Shown here piece after piece: positions 49,193 through 61,821 of a stretch of 64,000 bases of DNA; position 1 is the stretch's first letter; each line of letters opens with the position of its first letter. The stretch covers positions 1,922,001-1,986,000 of the forward strand of contig NC_065872.1 of assembly GCF_933775445.1 (NCBI RefSeq), written 5' to 3'. Source of the DNA: Argentina anserina. Lineage: Eukaryota; Streptophyta; Magnoliopsida; Rosales; Rosaceae. Made by a program: the position numbers and the translations under genes. The notes beneath the pieces are model-generated. The model saw only the letters and a program-made list of their open reading frames with translations, had not been told where the DNA came from and ran no database searches.

Positions 49193-50260
49193 CTAATCAA
49201 AGTCGGGAGTATCCATGGTAGCAACCGGAGGCCTAGCTTTAGAAGCAAGGGGCTCGGGTTTCATGGAGATATGGTGAGTCTCGATCTCATGGTCCTCATC
49301 CACATGATTCGATTCGGGTTGTAGAAACTTCTTGTAGGCGGAGTAAGCCTTGATCATCTCTTTGCTAGCGCGACAATCGCGATTAAAGTGCTTAAAGGAG
49401 CCACATTTGAAGCATGGAGACTTGCCATTACCGGAAGTGGAGGCATTAGGAGGCGCACGGCCTCCTTGAAGTGTGGGACGGGGACGGCCTCCCCCTGAGG
49501 GTGCGGCGCCACCACCATCACGGGTCCATGTATTGAACCGAGGCCGAGATCGGCCTTGTTGCCTCCCACCACGAGAGTTGTTATTTTGGTGCTGATATGG
49601 AGCGTTCCTTGATTGATTCTTTTGCTTAGGAGCTTTCCCATAGTTAGCCTGTGGCGTAGAAATTATTTTAGTGCCAACAGGTCTATTGTTGTTGTTGAGG
49701 AGAATTTCAGAATGTCTCTCCTTCTTAGCTAAGAGTGCCATTAAGTCGGCAAAAGACCGGATCTTCCCTTCCTCTACATGAGTGCGGTACGTATGAGCTT
49801 GAACCTCATAGTTGATTGGAAACGTGTCCAATGTCTTATTGAGAAGATCTAGGTCGGTCTTAATGACACCAACGGTGCCAAGATCGGATTGCAAGCATAG
49901 CATATCCTGATTGAACTCATCCACTCTTTTATAGTCCAATAGACGGATGTTATCCCATCTAATGGTCAATTCAGGAAGAAGCTTATCATGAACGTTGTTG
50001 TACCGCAAGCGTAGTTTGTCCCATAATTCTTTAGGATCTTTTACGTTCAAGTATTGCCTCTTGAGAGTTGCATGGATGTGACGTCTCATAAAGATGAGAG
50101 TCTGAGTCTTAGCCATAGGTGGGAAATCAGCAGGAGGGTCGGCAAACATGCCTTCAATCCCTCGGCTCTCAAACGCGAGTTCCATGTCGGAAACCCAGCG
50201 GTGGTATTCCTTTCCTTCTAGATCAAGAAGGCCAAATTCCGGTCGAGATGGCGATGACAT
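49193..50260 (-). CDS. Copia gag (capsid/nucleocapsid)
   Basis: A 355-residue frame. The N-terminal half has the UBN2/retrotran-gag pattern (KEYHRWVSDMELAFESRG, KELWDKLRLRYNN). The C-terminal half is basic, Gly/Arg/Asn-rich, and carries one CCHC knuckle (CFKCGSFKHFNRDC, about residues 281-294). It forms the particle and binds element RNA. It ends in its own stop, well before pol. The start lies right after ttttgtag, the same 13-base context as the pol start. The frame appears intact. Confidence 0.92.
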   Translation of the reverse strand: MSSPSRPEFGLLDLEGKEYHRWVSDMELAFESRGIEGMFADPPADFPPMAKTQTLIFMRRHIHATLKRQYLNVKDPKELWDKLRLRYNNVHDKLLPELTIRWDNIRLLDYKRVDEFNQDMLCLQSDLGTVGVIKTDLDLLNKTLDTFPINYEVQAHTYRTHVEEGKIRSFADLMALLAKKERHSEILLNNNNRPVGTKIISTPQANYGKAPKQKNQSRNAPYQHQNNNSRGGRQQGRSRPRFNTWTRDGGGAAPSGGGRPRPTLQGGRAPPNASTSGNGKSPCFKCGSFKHFNRDCRASKEMIKAYSAYKKFLQPESNHVDEDHEIETHHISMKPEPLASKARPPVATMDTPDFD

Positions 50261-50934
50261 CTACAAAACGAATACGGAATCGATTAGATTCAAGTATAAT
50301 AGGAATTAGAAGGGGTGACGTATATGGTCACAAGAAAAAATCGATGCAAGCGGCGATACTCATGATCGCACCCAAAACAGCGGTGCACTCAGGCGACCAC
50401 ACGAAAATCGATTAACTTCCCTTTCAAAACAATCGTGACTCCCCCAGGACCGTCACACAGAAAACATCGACCAAGAGGGGAAACCCATCCCTCTATAGTC
50501 TCATCGGCGTTATAAGAAAGGCCGGAATTAAGACAAGAAGAAGGCTAATAGCGCCCGATATAATATATCTATACGTTCAAAAGCGGAAACGTTTATAAAA
50601 ATTTACCTTGGGAGGTTTGTAGTATACGGGAGTAGCTTCTCTTGAGCGAAGTCCTTGCTTGTGACTTTCACGTCTCTTGCGTGAATATGCGGGAGAAGCA
50701 ATTTTGAATGCTTTGAGGCGAGCAGCGAGCGGCGAGCGGCGAATGCGGCGAGCGACGAATGCGGCGAGCGGCGAATGCGGCGAGCGGCGAATGCGGAGGA
50801 AGCTTTGCGGGGCTGCGGGGCTGCAGGGCTGCGGGGCTGCATGGCTGTAGGGCTGCGGGGCTGCAGGGATGCAAGGGAAAAAATTTCGGAAGGCTCTAAA
50901 AGATTCAGGGTTTTAGGGCTTCGTGCTGATAACG
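50261..50934 (-). other. Copia leader with GC-rich tandem repeats and PBS
   Basis: The 5' untranslated leader. The bases next to the 5' LTR read cgttatcagcacgaag on the minus strand, the PBS position. A gcggcgagcggcgaat unit repeats at about 50720-50800 and a ggggctgcagggctgc unit at about 50808-50870. The repeats are GC-rich, unlike the surrounding leader. Confidence 0.7.
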
Positions 50935-51119
50935 TGTTTGAGGATGAAATACTTGTATATTATTGAATGATATGGGGGCCTATATATAGGCATTTACAAC
51001 ACCACAATCCCGTAGGATTCGGAGTCCTAATCTACTACGGAGATGCTAATCTATCTCCTAACAGGAAACCTATTAGGCTAAGACACACAAAAGGGTAGAA
51101 TAGTAATTCTCCCGGAACA
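50935..51119 (-). repeat. Copia 5' LTR
   Basis: A 185-bp terminal repeat that serves as element promoter, with tatatatagg near 50983. Confidence 0.93.
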
Positions 51120-51686
51120 CTATGTACATTTTTGTTATTGATTCAGTTTGCTCAAGAGACGGTAGGGTAACTGTTTACATATCAACATATTGGTCTTTTT
51201 GTAGGATATTGTCGATATTTCCATAGACAACGAGTTTTGGCAAATAAGCAGTTGTAATCGATTTGCTTTGGTTGTTTTATTTGCGAGGAACAAGATGTTT
51301 ATATTTTAAAAAAATTAAGCTTTTACAAATTGATGCTAAATTATTAGTTTGTCCTTCTTGCCAAAGAAAACAAAAAAACAAATTAAACTTGTTGTCACCA
51401 TCAATCTTGTAGCTTCCACACAAGTTAACAAGAAAATTGTAACCATACGAACGATATACGTAGAATTGTATTGCAAATAGTCCACGTACTAATGGTTGAC
51501 CTACATATTAGCTCGATGGGTAAGTATTTGAAAATTATGCACGATTAATCTCCAAAAAGATGGGCAAGTAGCTCAACCATATTTTGCGCTTCATATATAC
51601 TAGTTGAATATTCATCAGCTCAAAAAAGCTTCTGTACACTCATACTGTCATTCATATCAACACGATATTCCTATAATAATAAGGGG

Positions 51687-51902
51687 TTATAGCACTTTTG
51701 ATTTGTTATTTTTGTAGCCACATGATTAAACGAATTAAATTTGGTTTTTAAAACACCATTCAATTCTCAAATCTGCCATCTCCTCACCTAAGTTATAACA
51801 CTTTTGATTTGTTATTTTTGTAGCCATATGATTAATTGATTAAACGAATTAAATTTGGTTTTTAAAACACCATTCAATTCTCAAAGGTGCCATCTCCTCA
51901 AC
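51687..51902. repeat. Tandem duplication, about 107-bp unit
   Basis: Unit 1 (51687-51792) and unit 2 (51793-51902) share ttttgatttgttatttttgt, attaaacgaattaaatttgg, and accattcaattctcaaa. Unit 2 carries an extra attaattg-type stretch. The units are very alike, so the duplication looks recent. Confidence 0.85.
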
Positions 51903-54900
51903 CAACATAGTTTTATAACATGTCAACACCATGCATATCCACGAACCTTTGTTGATATATAAACACATTTGGATGCATCTATTTGGTACTTTGAGGTTGT
52001 TAATCTTCTGTTGGTGTTTGGTGATGAAGAAATCTCTGCTTTGATGGGGCAAAATATGCAAGGCCATTTCCAATCCATGGGTTATTGTGTCATAATTTCT
52101 AAATTGTAGCACACTTCGTCTCCGATCGATGTGCTAGTTCTGGTACACTTTTATGGCACACTATCAAACGTGAGTTCCGTCTCAAAAATAATTTTTTATT
52201 GTTGTTTTGTTAATAATTTCATAAATACATAACAACATTGTTTAGTGAATATATATATATATATTTCATTATTTGAAAAAGAAAAACTATATTTTTCTTT
52301 GTTAAAATAATATAGTACAATATTAAACTTGAATTAAATTTGTTTTTTTTCTATAGTGTAATAATTTCTTAAATATACAACAATACTACAGATCTAATAC
52401 TAATAATTTTGAATGAAGGAACAAACAATAATCACTTATTAAAAGTAATAATTTTTAATTAAATTACAAATAAAAGCGACAAATATAACAATCATTTAAA
52501 ATAGAACGAATAGTTTATGACTATGTAAAAAATATAGGCAACGTGAGTTATTCCCGTCATCTGATGATGTCTATTATTCGGAAATGCCGACCGATACACC
52601 AAATGATCATGATTACTAGTATTTTGTAACTATTATTTATGTAACTTAAATTAATTAAAGTTCATGTAATATAATTTTTATGAAATACAATTTTAAATTT
52701 TAATATTTTTAATGATACATTTATTAAATTTATCATTTATAAAAATAAAGTTGTAATTAAATAATAATATAGAAATTAAAAGATACTACCATATACAAAA
52801 TATTAAATAATTACATTATAACACGCTTAAATTAATGTCACATCGATTAATAATACTGACCGAGTGTGTGATAATATACCCCAAAGACTACAAATATCCT
52901 TATGGGTTTGAGATAACTAATAACCTTGCTTTGTCCTCCATGCCTCCCAGTTTTGACTGTTCAATCTTTGCTGGCTCACTGCTTCAAAGAATCAAGCATC
53001 TTCCTACTCATAGTCTTCACATGTCAATTTCAACTTTAGTCCCGACTGTCTTGCATTCCTAATGATAGCTCACTTCTATTTATACATGATGATATTGTCC
53101 TAAATACAAACCCGGCCATTAAAAGTTTTAAAAGATTCAATGTTAGCCAACAATGCACTCAACTTGTTCTTGATCGAAGAAGTTATTAGTAACTAGCTGG
53201 CGTCGCTTAGAGTCACAATATACACGAACAACTATTTGGTAAACATGTATCATATACGACCGACGAAACTAAGACTCTTGCAAAGTTGCAATTATGATTA
53301 TGAACGTGCTTGTATTGTTGGTGTTCATGTAGCTAATTAGGAAACCAAGAAATAAACTAAGTAGGCAAACTAAATAGTTTGTGTTCAGCGTCTCCTAGCA
53401 GAACCCATGTTCGAGACGTTTGTTTTGACGACGACGTAGAACGGGCACTAAACAGTGAGTAGTGGCAACTACGTAAATTACTAGTGCGCGTAAGGGTGGC
53501 ACGGTATTACCACAAAGCAGTTTGAATAGCCGTTAACTAATAACCAGGTCCTTTAAGTTTTGGTGGGCCCCGGAAAGGTTCACTTTCTCCACAACGAGGC
53601 AACCGTCTATTTAGGAGGGATACAGCCTGGAAATACAACAATAGAATATTTATATATTTAACCCCTAAATAATGAAATATGTATTTTGGTAAGTGATATT
53701 GACCTAATGATTGAGGAATGGGGTTAACTACATTATTATGTTGGTGTTTGTATGATAACAATTTTAATATAAGGTTTTCATTAGCGTTACATGGCGAGTG
53801 ATTAGGGTAGTGTGCATCCAAGTAGCCATGTGAAATTGGATAAGGTGGGGTTGCCACATTCTCATTACTATAATCTTGTTCAGCTTAAGAAAATCGGCCA
53901 ATGTAATGTGTATTTGATACGATGTATGTGAAGTGTGATATAGTTTTAAGGCAAAGTTTAAGATGTTGATTGAACACAAATAATATGAGTAATGAGATTA
54001 TTACAAAGGTGTCGATTGCATAGCGTGATGTTTCTCATCTCATTATTTAATGAAATTATTAATAAGAGAGAGATTTATTTTTTTATCATCCGATCACTCA
54101 TGTGGTATCGAGCTATATAATGATAAATCAAGAAGATATTCAAAATAAGCATGTGTTCTAATGTTAAAATTTGGCCATGTTGTGTGATAGTGTAGTGTGC
54201 AAAATAGTTTAGAGTTATCGTACGCGTATAGTCGGGGTTTTTAAGTCATGATCACTCTTAATTTCAAAAAGTTATGTAAACCTAATCACGTAGATAAGTT
54301 TTGTAGAGGCATGCATCAAACACATACTGCATGGAACTATGGGGGCCTGACTACACAGCTTCAGCGACCTCATAAAATTCCTCCAATTCGTATGTCATAT
54401 CCTCTTATCCTACAAATTTACACCCGAACAGAGATAATGGACTCGGAATATCTAGCTCATATATTCTCAAGTTATCTGGAAACTTGTTTTGTTATTTTGC
54501 TCTTTGAAATCAATGCTGACATGCATAACGTACAGTGCAGCCCTACACTAGGAATTGGATCAACGTACATCCTTTCATTTTCATGTACGTGTAAACCATT
54601 CAAATCCAGCTAGCTAGCCGAAGGTGGAAGACAAACTAGCTCACAGATATCTGATTGATCGATCGATATCAAAGACTCACGGTGGAAACTACATGCATGC
54701 AATACGATCGAGGCTACTCAGGCTAGAGCGACCATTTAGGACGAGTATAGCAGACTACAGCAGTACGTGGCTCCGGTAAATTGCGTCTTAGTTGGTAATT
54801 GGTAGTTAGCAATTTGCTTCTATGGGCGCTAAAGGTTTCTGTCTGATCCTTCTTCACTTGACTACTACTTATTCCTGAATTCATCGAATTTATAAATGTC

Positions 54901-56212
54901 CTAATTAACCATATGATTCATCGTGTCCTTTGAATTTTACTATTGTATTGTATATGGTATAGAGGTGTGTGGACATCAATCAAATCAGCAACTTCATATG
55001 ATGTAGCTAGCTAATAATTGATCAATGAACAAAGTTCTGTGTTGCGTAAGTTTGGATATGGCTCTAATTTGATGAACAAGCTCCAACTAATTCATTTAGA
55101 TATGAAGAAGCCGTGTAAATTTAAAAGTCGTTATTCCCTCCCTAAGAAAGAACTCCATCCAACAAGAAACTAAAGATGTGCATGGCTTTTCTTCTGGACT
55201 GATGGATACCGGGTAAATATAATATGACAGCAGCCAGATGTCACAGCTAATCACATTTCATAATATATAGATATGAAGGAGAACCAAATATAAAATAAAC
55301 CCTAAAAAAGAAAGCATGAAAAAGACTTGTCAAGGCTCAAGGTCACATGAACATTCTATGAAATCTAATTGTTAGACAGTTAAGAGTTAGACAAGGATGT
55401 TCCCTGATTAACAGATAGTTCCAAGGATTAGATTAACTAATTATTCGAATTATATGGCAATACATGTTGAGTACGTAGTATAAGTTCTAATTACACATCT
55501 AAGATAATATTTACGCAGACTTAGAAATGCGAAAGGGAATTCAAGAAGTAGCATATTAAGTCATGTCTGTTGGATCCCCCGCACTTACAAGTGTCATGGA
55601 ATGATGGAAATGCTCTTTCTAATGTACGTGTTTCATGAATCCAAGTTCTTACAGATTAATATATCGGATCTCGTTTTGGCCTTGGTTTTGAAATCGATTC
55701 TTTTACAATTGGTTGCTATACTTGGATAACCATATCAACCGACGTATACATGTATTTATATATATATACTAACTCAATAATCATGTCCGGCACCGACTAA
55801 TCATGAATATAGATACAAGTGTATATCAATCCAGAATCAATCAATTGATCACCGTACCATACATAAATATACATGCCATGAAGCCACGGGTACGCATCAA
55901 CAATATTGCTAGCTGATCGTTCTACTACGTGTGTGCCTATGTATGCATATGCAGTCATTGTATGCGCTTTATGTTTATTAATTAGAAACTTAGAGCTATA
56001 TGCCTATATACGTACATATATATGTTTCGTAGTGATTGTTTGTGTTTTCTTCATCTGTACGTGATATTGCAACTACATAAGAACGTCTCTAAATATTAGA
56101 CACAAAAGTTACACGCGCGTTCGAAAGGATAAATTCCTGGATTCAGTCTCAAATTTTACCAAAGAGAAAGAAAGTACGCAGCAGGCTCCATATGATAAAT
56201 GGATTTTAAGAA

Positions 56213-56215
<3 letters not shown>

Positions 56216-56241
<26 letters not shown>
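56216..56241. repeat. (AC)n microsatellite
   Basis: Thirteen AC units in intergenic DNA. Confidence 0.85.
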
Positions 56242-56244
<3 letters not shown>

Positions 56245-59180
56245 TTTACTTAAATCAACACCCAAAACTTAGTCTCTTACCATTTGTCATTTCTCTAATA
56301 TAAATTACGAAAGACATAATCGTTGGAACGTGCACGATGCCATGTTCGGGGATGATTGCATATAATTTGTCCCAGCAAAAGAAAAAATTATACGTATCAA
56401 AAAAAAAAAATCTCTATGATTTTAGTTATATAAGTATGGTTGCAACATTAAATTTATGGTGGCCAAAACAGTTGAGAGTTTCACAAGTAATGATACAATT
56501 TAATGGAGAAGATGATGATAATGTGGTACATATAGAGCCAAGTGATAAGATATCAATGCAACATGATCAACTGACAATATATAAGCTACACAATCCTTAT
56601 ATATGAAGAAACGAAAGGGAGCCAATTTTGAATAAAGAAAAGGAATTCCTAACGTGTTGGAAGATAGGATGTTGATGGATCCCGTGCTTAAGGGGTTATG
56701 TGGTTAGGTTAGAGTTGTTCAACCAAACAATATACAGTAGAGTACCTGTGTGGTACATGTTACATGTTACATTTAGCGTTTAGAGCCGCGCACCGTCGAT
56801 CTGTAGCCTGTATGTATAGCCATGCCAAGTGCCATTAGCTAGGGAGCTTAGCGCACCATAATGGTTCATACATTACATATATGCATACGTACTTCTTGAT
56901 CAGATAATTAGATTACTACTGAAGAATTACTCCTCCGAAAGATTATATATCCGCTACTTTTTCTTATATCATGAATTCCGAATTCTGCAGATAATTAAGT
57001 TGGTACGTACCTATACATTGTTACATGCATGTGTGTGATAACATCAATCCATGCATAGGCAGATAGTTCGACATCGTATCGAATAAAAGAAGAAGTTAAA
57101 GATGAAATCATAAACGCCACATTTGCAACCAATTACACGGCTACAAAACCATGCATATTGCACCAGAGACAGACGTGAAGAAGATTAAGGCAAAAACTGA
57201 AACTCCACGTTCAAGATCGGGTTTGGTTTTTGATAAAAAAAAATTAAAAATAGATCAGGTTTATTTTTTTTATAACAAAAGATCAGGTTTGTAACAGCAA
57301 TCAGATTATGACAGAGATGTATTTCGTTCGTAAGAAGCCCGCAAATTCAATTATGTGATGGATTAGAATTAATGGGGGATAAAAAGGATGATATTAGAAG
57401 TTTAGAATCAGTACCACTGTAGCATGTACATGAATGATCGACTCGAACCATACATGCATGTTCGTACTTATCGTTGGAAAATCGATCTACAAGTTCGGCA
57501 CAATAACAATCGCTACCTAGATGTTCATTTAGATTGATATATCGGAAAGTGACAGTTGAATACAACAATAAAGGAACATCTAGGCCTTATTTGTTTAATT
57601 ATATATAGTAAACTAGCTAGCAACAATGGCCATGATATAGCATGTGAGCTTATTATTGCTGTTATATAGGGCGTGTTTGCTTGAGACGCAAGTCATTTTC
57701 GTTACTAACTTACTATATCGTACTTGTTTAACGATACCCGGACGTTATATATAAAAGTCGATAGAAGTCGATAAATCTCATTGGTATAGCAAGTTGTTAA
57801 TCGAACTCAAAATGTATATATAGGATTCTGTTGTCAGTTTCATTGTTGTTGGTGGCAACCTATTCGTTATAATAATGATCTTCGTGCGAAACAAGCAGCT
57901 ATTAGTCTATTACCAAACCCGCCGATCGAGCACAATGTGGAAAACAAGAGCAAATAACTGAGAATAGAGAAGCTAGTACTATCTGTAATTCTGTAGGGAG
58001 CGAAGCAAGCTTAAAATGAACATATATGCCACTGAAATCAACATCATGAAAGAAATTACTGCCGCCGCGGTTATGTTCAATCTTGCTCTATTGTTAGCAG
58101 TACTGCAGCTTGGAGTTTGTTCTTCAATCTAAAATTAAATCCGATGGTACATGATGCAGTTGAAGCAGATGATAAACTAGAATTGCGGATGATGGTTTGA
58201 AGGCATTGTGCGGGCGACTCAGTTGCATGCATGCTGGCCGGGGGATATATGTAGCTGCAGAGCTTGGATTTGCTTCTTTGAAAATTATTGCCTCCGGCGA
58301 ATTTGCTGGTGGGAGATTCAGTATGGCCTGCAATTAAAATACTGGAAGAGTGATCACATGTAACTTCTCCCAAGCTAGGTAGGCAAGGATCACTTATTGA
58401 AACTGTGTGACTGAGAGGCAAGGAGTGCAAGTCTACGAGTCTGCAGGTCACCCTTCTCAATTTGCAGCTCCGATCCTTCTAATTGAGTTGCTATGTTTCC
58501 TAATGTTAGTGGGGGATCGATCGGAAGATGCTAGTGAGATGTTTTAAGAGGCTAAGGAGTGACAACGAATTAAAGGGTCGACGGTACTCTCCTTCATGAT
58601 CGAGAACACAAACACTTCGAGCGTGGTAGCCTTCACTAGCAGAACTATGCATGCCGTTGGTTTCTTTATTAGTGCATTTTATTCTCTGGAGCTTCCTTAT
58701 GCTTCATCTTTTTGGCTAGTGAATAATACGATTGCACGGGCAATTGTTTGTACTATTAATTTGCGGTTCGTTTTTTTGCAACTTTTTGAGCTTCTAGTTG
58801 TACACAGTACACACCATAACCTATTCCCTAATTTGGAGCAGTTGCGTCGTTATTTAGTGCTTAAAGTTCACCTTTCATAAAAAGAAAACGGATATATAAG
58901 TGTCCATTATAGAAAAAGAATCATATATTAACATCTTGTATGTTTGTCAGGCATTATCATCCCACCTTAATTACAAATTTACAATAAATTGGGTGACCAA
59001 CACTTTCCATTTAAAACCCTAGCCTATAATCAAGTCTGCAATAAGTTTTCGTTGGGAGTGTAATTCCTTCAAGTTTTTATTACAATCAATCAAATTTCCG
59101 TTACAATTATTTAAAGAGTGATAACTACTTTCCAAATTCTTCAACATTTAAACCTATAAGATCTCGCTTAATACATGGTT

Positions 59181-59550
59181 AATTACATAGTGAAATTCAA
59201 ATTTTGACACATTTTTCGGTCAATTTTTTTTCACCCTAAATGATTCAATATTTAGGTATGCTATTCAAGATTATCTATACAAAATTTCATCTAATTCGGA
59301 CATCGTTAAGGTATTGAATTTAGATTAAATGAATGAATGAATTAAAATTGTCAAACGTGAACCGTTCGTGTAAATCTCAATTTTGAAAGCTCAAACCATT
59401 GTCAAATTGGATGAAACTTTGTAGAGATGATCTTGAATAACATACCTAAATATTGAATCGCTTATGGTGAAAAAATTTGACCGAAAAATGTGTCAAAATT
59501 GGAACTTCACTCTGTAATTTCAGAGTGAAGCTTCACTTTGGATAAAGACT
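59181..59550. mobile_element. Fold-back MITE (family B), copy 2
   Basis: The same family as 30150-30547. The shared core includes cacatttttcggtcaa, gattcaatatttaggtatg, and aattcggacatcgtta, with the inverted counterparts on the right. The left terminal hairpin part (gtgaagcttcac) is missing or diverged, while the right end keeps gagtgaagcttcact. It is followed by (TA)n at 59552-59568. Confidence 0.78.
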
Positions 59551-60021
59551 GTATATATATATATATATCATCTTTATTTATCTGCATACTGAATTCTTTG
59601 ATATGGGCTTGTTATTCTTTGAAAGAATGTGATAATTAACTAAAGGAAAAGGTTAAAATTTGCAAATTTTGTGTCATGTTAAGAGCTGTAAAATAAAATA
59701 GGCAGGCAGCAGCTGAATAGATATGCCAATCGGCATGCAATGGCTAGCTTGTTGCATAAATGTTTCAGGAAATTAAAAAAAAAAACAAATGATGCTTGTG
59801 CGACAAAGACTTCAAATTACTATAGATTTTGGCACAAATATATATTCATAACGGAAAAAACAAACATATGATCGATTTTCAAATATGAAATCGAGTAGAT
59901 CGAGGAATTTGGATTTTGCAGTACAATCAGCTAGCACGCTAGCTATATTTGGTTAATCTTTTGATGCATGTTTTTTTTTTCTTTGAATTGATCCACGTGT
60001 TTTTTTTGTTGGTTTGTTAAG

Positions 60022-61300
60022 GATGAATGCGAGTTGGAAGAGAGAAAGAGAAGCAAAGGGAAGCAGAACTTGCTGGACCGAATCAGTTTATTGCCCTATG
60101 AAGTTCTTGTTAGTATTGTGTCTTTTCTTTCGCTAAAGGAAGCAGCAGCTACTAGTATTCTTTCCAAGCGATGGCAGCATCTGTGGAAGAATACTATGAG
60201 TCTCAACTTTCAAGATGTTGATTTTTCTGTTGGTGATAGTTTTCACCGCTTCCAAGCCCTAGAACAAAAGTTAATAGATCAGAAAAGCTGTGAATATGTC
60301 AAATGGGTGGACCGTGTGTTGGAGCAGCATGAAGGACACAATATTGAACGATTCAGGGCTTACTTCTTTCTAAATAGGAAGTTTAAGAATTCCATAGATA
60401 AGTGGATTGAGTTTGCAATGGAAAAGAAAGTTCAAGTACTTGAGTTTCAGTTTCTTGTACAACAAAATGATTGCACCAGAGATAAATATGCATTTCCCCA
60501 AAAGTTATTAGGTATCGGTGGAGAGGATGAAAATTTGAAGCACATGTCTGCTGACCTTCCAACTCTACACCCTTGCCGATACAACAATGGTTTCAAATTC
60601 CTCGAAGGTCTTCGTCTTTAGCAGATTGTTATGAGCGATGAAGTTCTGGAGTACTTCTTGTCGAACTGTCCAGTTCTTGAGCGATTAACTGTGACAGCTG
60701 CAAAAAATGTGTTTTGCACAAGAGTTGTTGGTCCGTCAATCTCAGTAAAGTATTTGACAATAAATGATTGTCCGAACCTCAAAACCATTGAGATTTGCAC
60801 GCAAATATTGTTTCATTTGTCTATAGGGGGAGCTTGGATAGACCTGCTAATTAGTAACCTGCCCATGCTGATAGAGGTCCATATATCTGAGAGATCTCTT
60901 GATAAAGTTGATTTACAACACTTGCGTTCAACAGACTCTCATGTTGCCTTTCTCATTTACAGATTCTGAAGCTGAATATTTGTGGAGTGGTTAGTATATA
61001 GGAGGAATAATTACTTTCGAGCTGTTTTCTATCTCCTTTTTGAAAGTATGAAGTTAACTCTTTGCTTGATTGCAGGTGTACAATCCGAATTTTGACTTCC
61101 CTCTACTAGAAAATCTGAAGCAATTGGAATTAAATGTTGACACAAATTACCATTTGTCTCTTTATCATCTGTGTTCGTTCATGAAGGCTTGTCCTCACAT
61201 CCAGACTTGTACTAAAGGTATATCGATCTATGCATATATACTCTATGATCGAACTTATTATATATAGTATAAAAAAAAACTTATCATATATATATATATA

Positions 61301-61333
<33 letters not shown>

Positions 61334-61821
61334 AGACCTGCTTGCCGGCCAGTTTGTTGATCGAATTTGATCTTATTCTGTTCTTGACAATTGACATTAC
61401 CACTTTTGAAGAAATACAAGTATATATAAGCTGAATGCAGAGCTTAAAACGGTCTGCGGGATTGACAAGAAATGCCTTAATCATCTTCTCGGTTCTTCTT
61501 TCCTTTATGCAGTTGGACTTCCGACCATACGTCAACACAACAGTAAGAAAAGCTACCAAATTCCCTCATCATAGCCTCAAGGTGGTAGAAATTCTTGGGT
61601 ATCGAGCCCATCAATCTTCTGTTGAACATGTCGTGTACTTGGTAGAGAATGCTGTTGCACTAGAGAAGATTATTGTTGATCCTGTTCGGCGTTGGATTGG
61701 CCCCTTGGAATGGACAGGGGAGCTGATATGGTGGATGAGGAACTGGAGGCAAGAAAGCATGCTGAGAATCAAACACCTTAAAGAAAGAGTTCCCTCTACT
61801 ATAGAATTAGCATGCTTATAG
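60022..61821 (+). pseudogene. F-box/FBD-LRR protein, decayed
   Basis: F-box/FBD proteins are substrate receptors of SCF ubiquitin ligases. The F-box is clear at about codons 14-55 (LLDRISLLPYEVLVSIVSFL, ILSKRWQHLWK). A TAG at 60619-60621 then stops the frame inside the LRR part, and homologous sequence continues in the same frame (VLEYFLSNCPVLERL). A further frame change near 60957-60968 separates this from ILKLNICGV. Exon 2 (61078-61220) begins after ttgcag, and a last exon from about 61511 carries the FBD region (VRKATKFPHHSLKVVEILGY, ending KERVPSTIELACL, stop 61819-61821). The 61220/61511 junction does not keep the frame. No in-frame ATG precedes the F-box; an acceptor-like gttaag at 60016-60021 may mean a missing first exon. 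Confidence 0.8.
61285..61335. repeat. (TA)n(TG)n compound microsatellite
   Basis: TA units followed by about 15 TG units, inside the second intron of the F-box pseudogene. Confidence 0.85.

Larger units (their letters stand above)
37587..51119 (-). mobile_element. Ty1/copia LTR retrotransposon, interrupted by a gypsy element
   Basis: The LTRs are 37587-37771 and 50935-51119, each 185 bp (tgtttgag to ccggaaca), differing at one base. The flanks are ctata on the left and ctatg on the right, a 4/5 target duplication. The element lies on the minus strand, with a polypurine tract next to the left LTR and gag before pol in minus orientation. Domain order protease, integrase, RT, RNase H puts it in Ty1/copia. 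Without the nested gypsy insert it would be about 7.25 kb, long for a copia element. The extra length sits in the leader, the gag-pol spacer and several GC-rich inserts. Confidence 0.93.
51120..59180. other. Gene-poor intergenic region
   Basis: About 8 kb of AT-rich DNA without a recognisable gene. Seen within it are a tandem duplication (51687-51902), (TA)n near 52250, a (CA)n tract (56216-56241) and many short palindromes such as gatcgatcgatatc near 54657. Open frames at 53537-53857 (-), 54248-54613 (+), 58077-58460 (-) and 58596-58880 (+) carry no domain I know. Confidence 0.45.

Noticed and set aside
58596..58880. 94-codon frame rich in hydrophobic residues
   Set aside because: No domain, no splice context, no neighbouring exon; composition looks like chance in AT-rich DNA.
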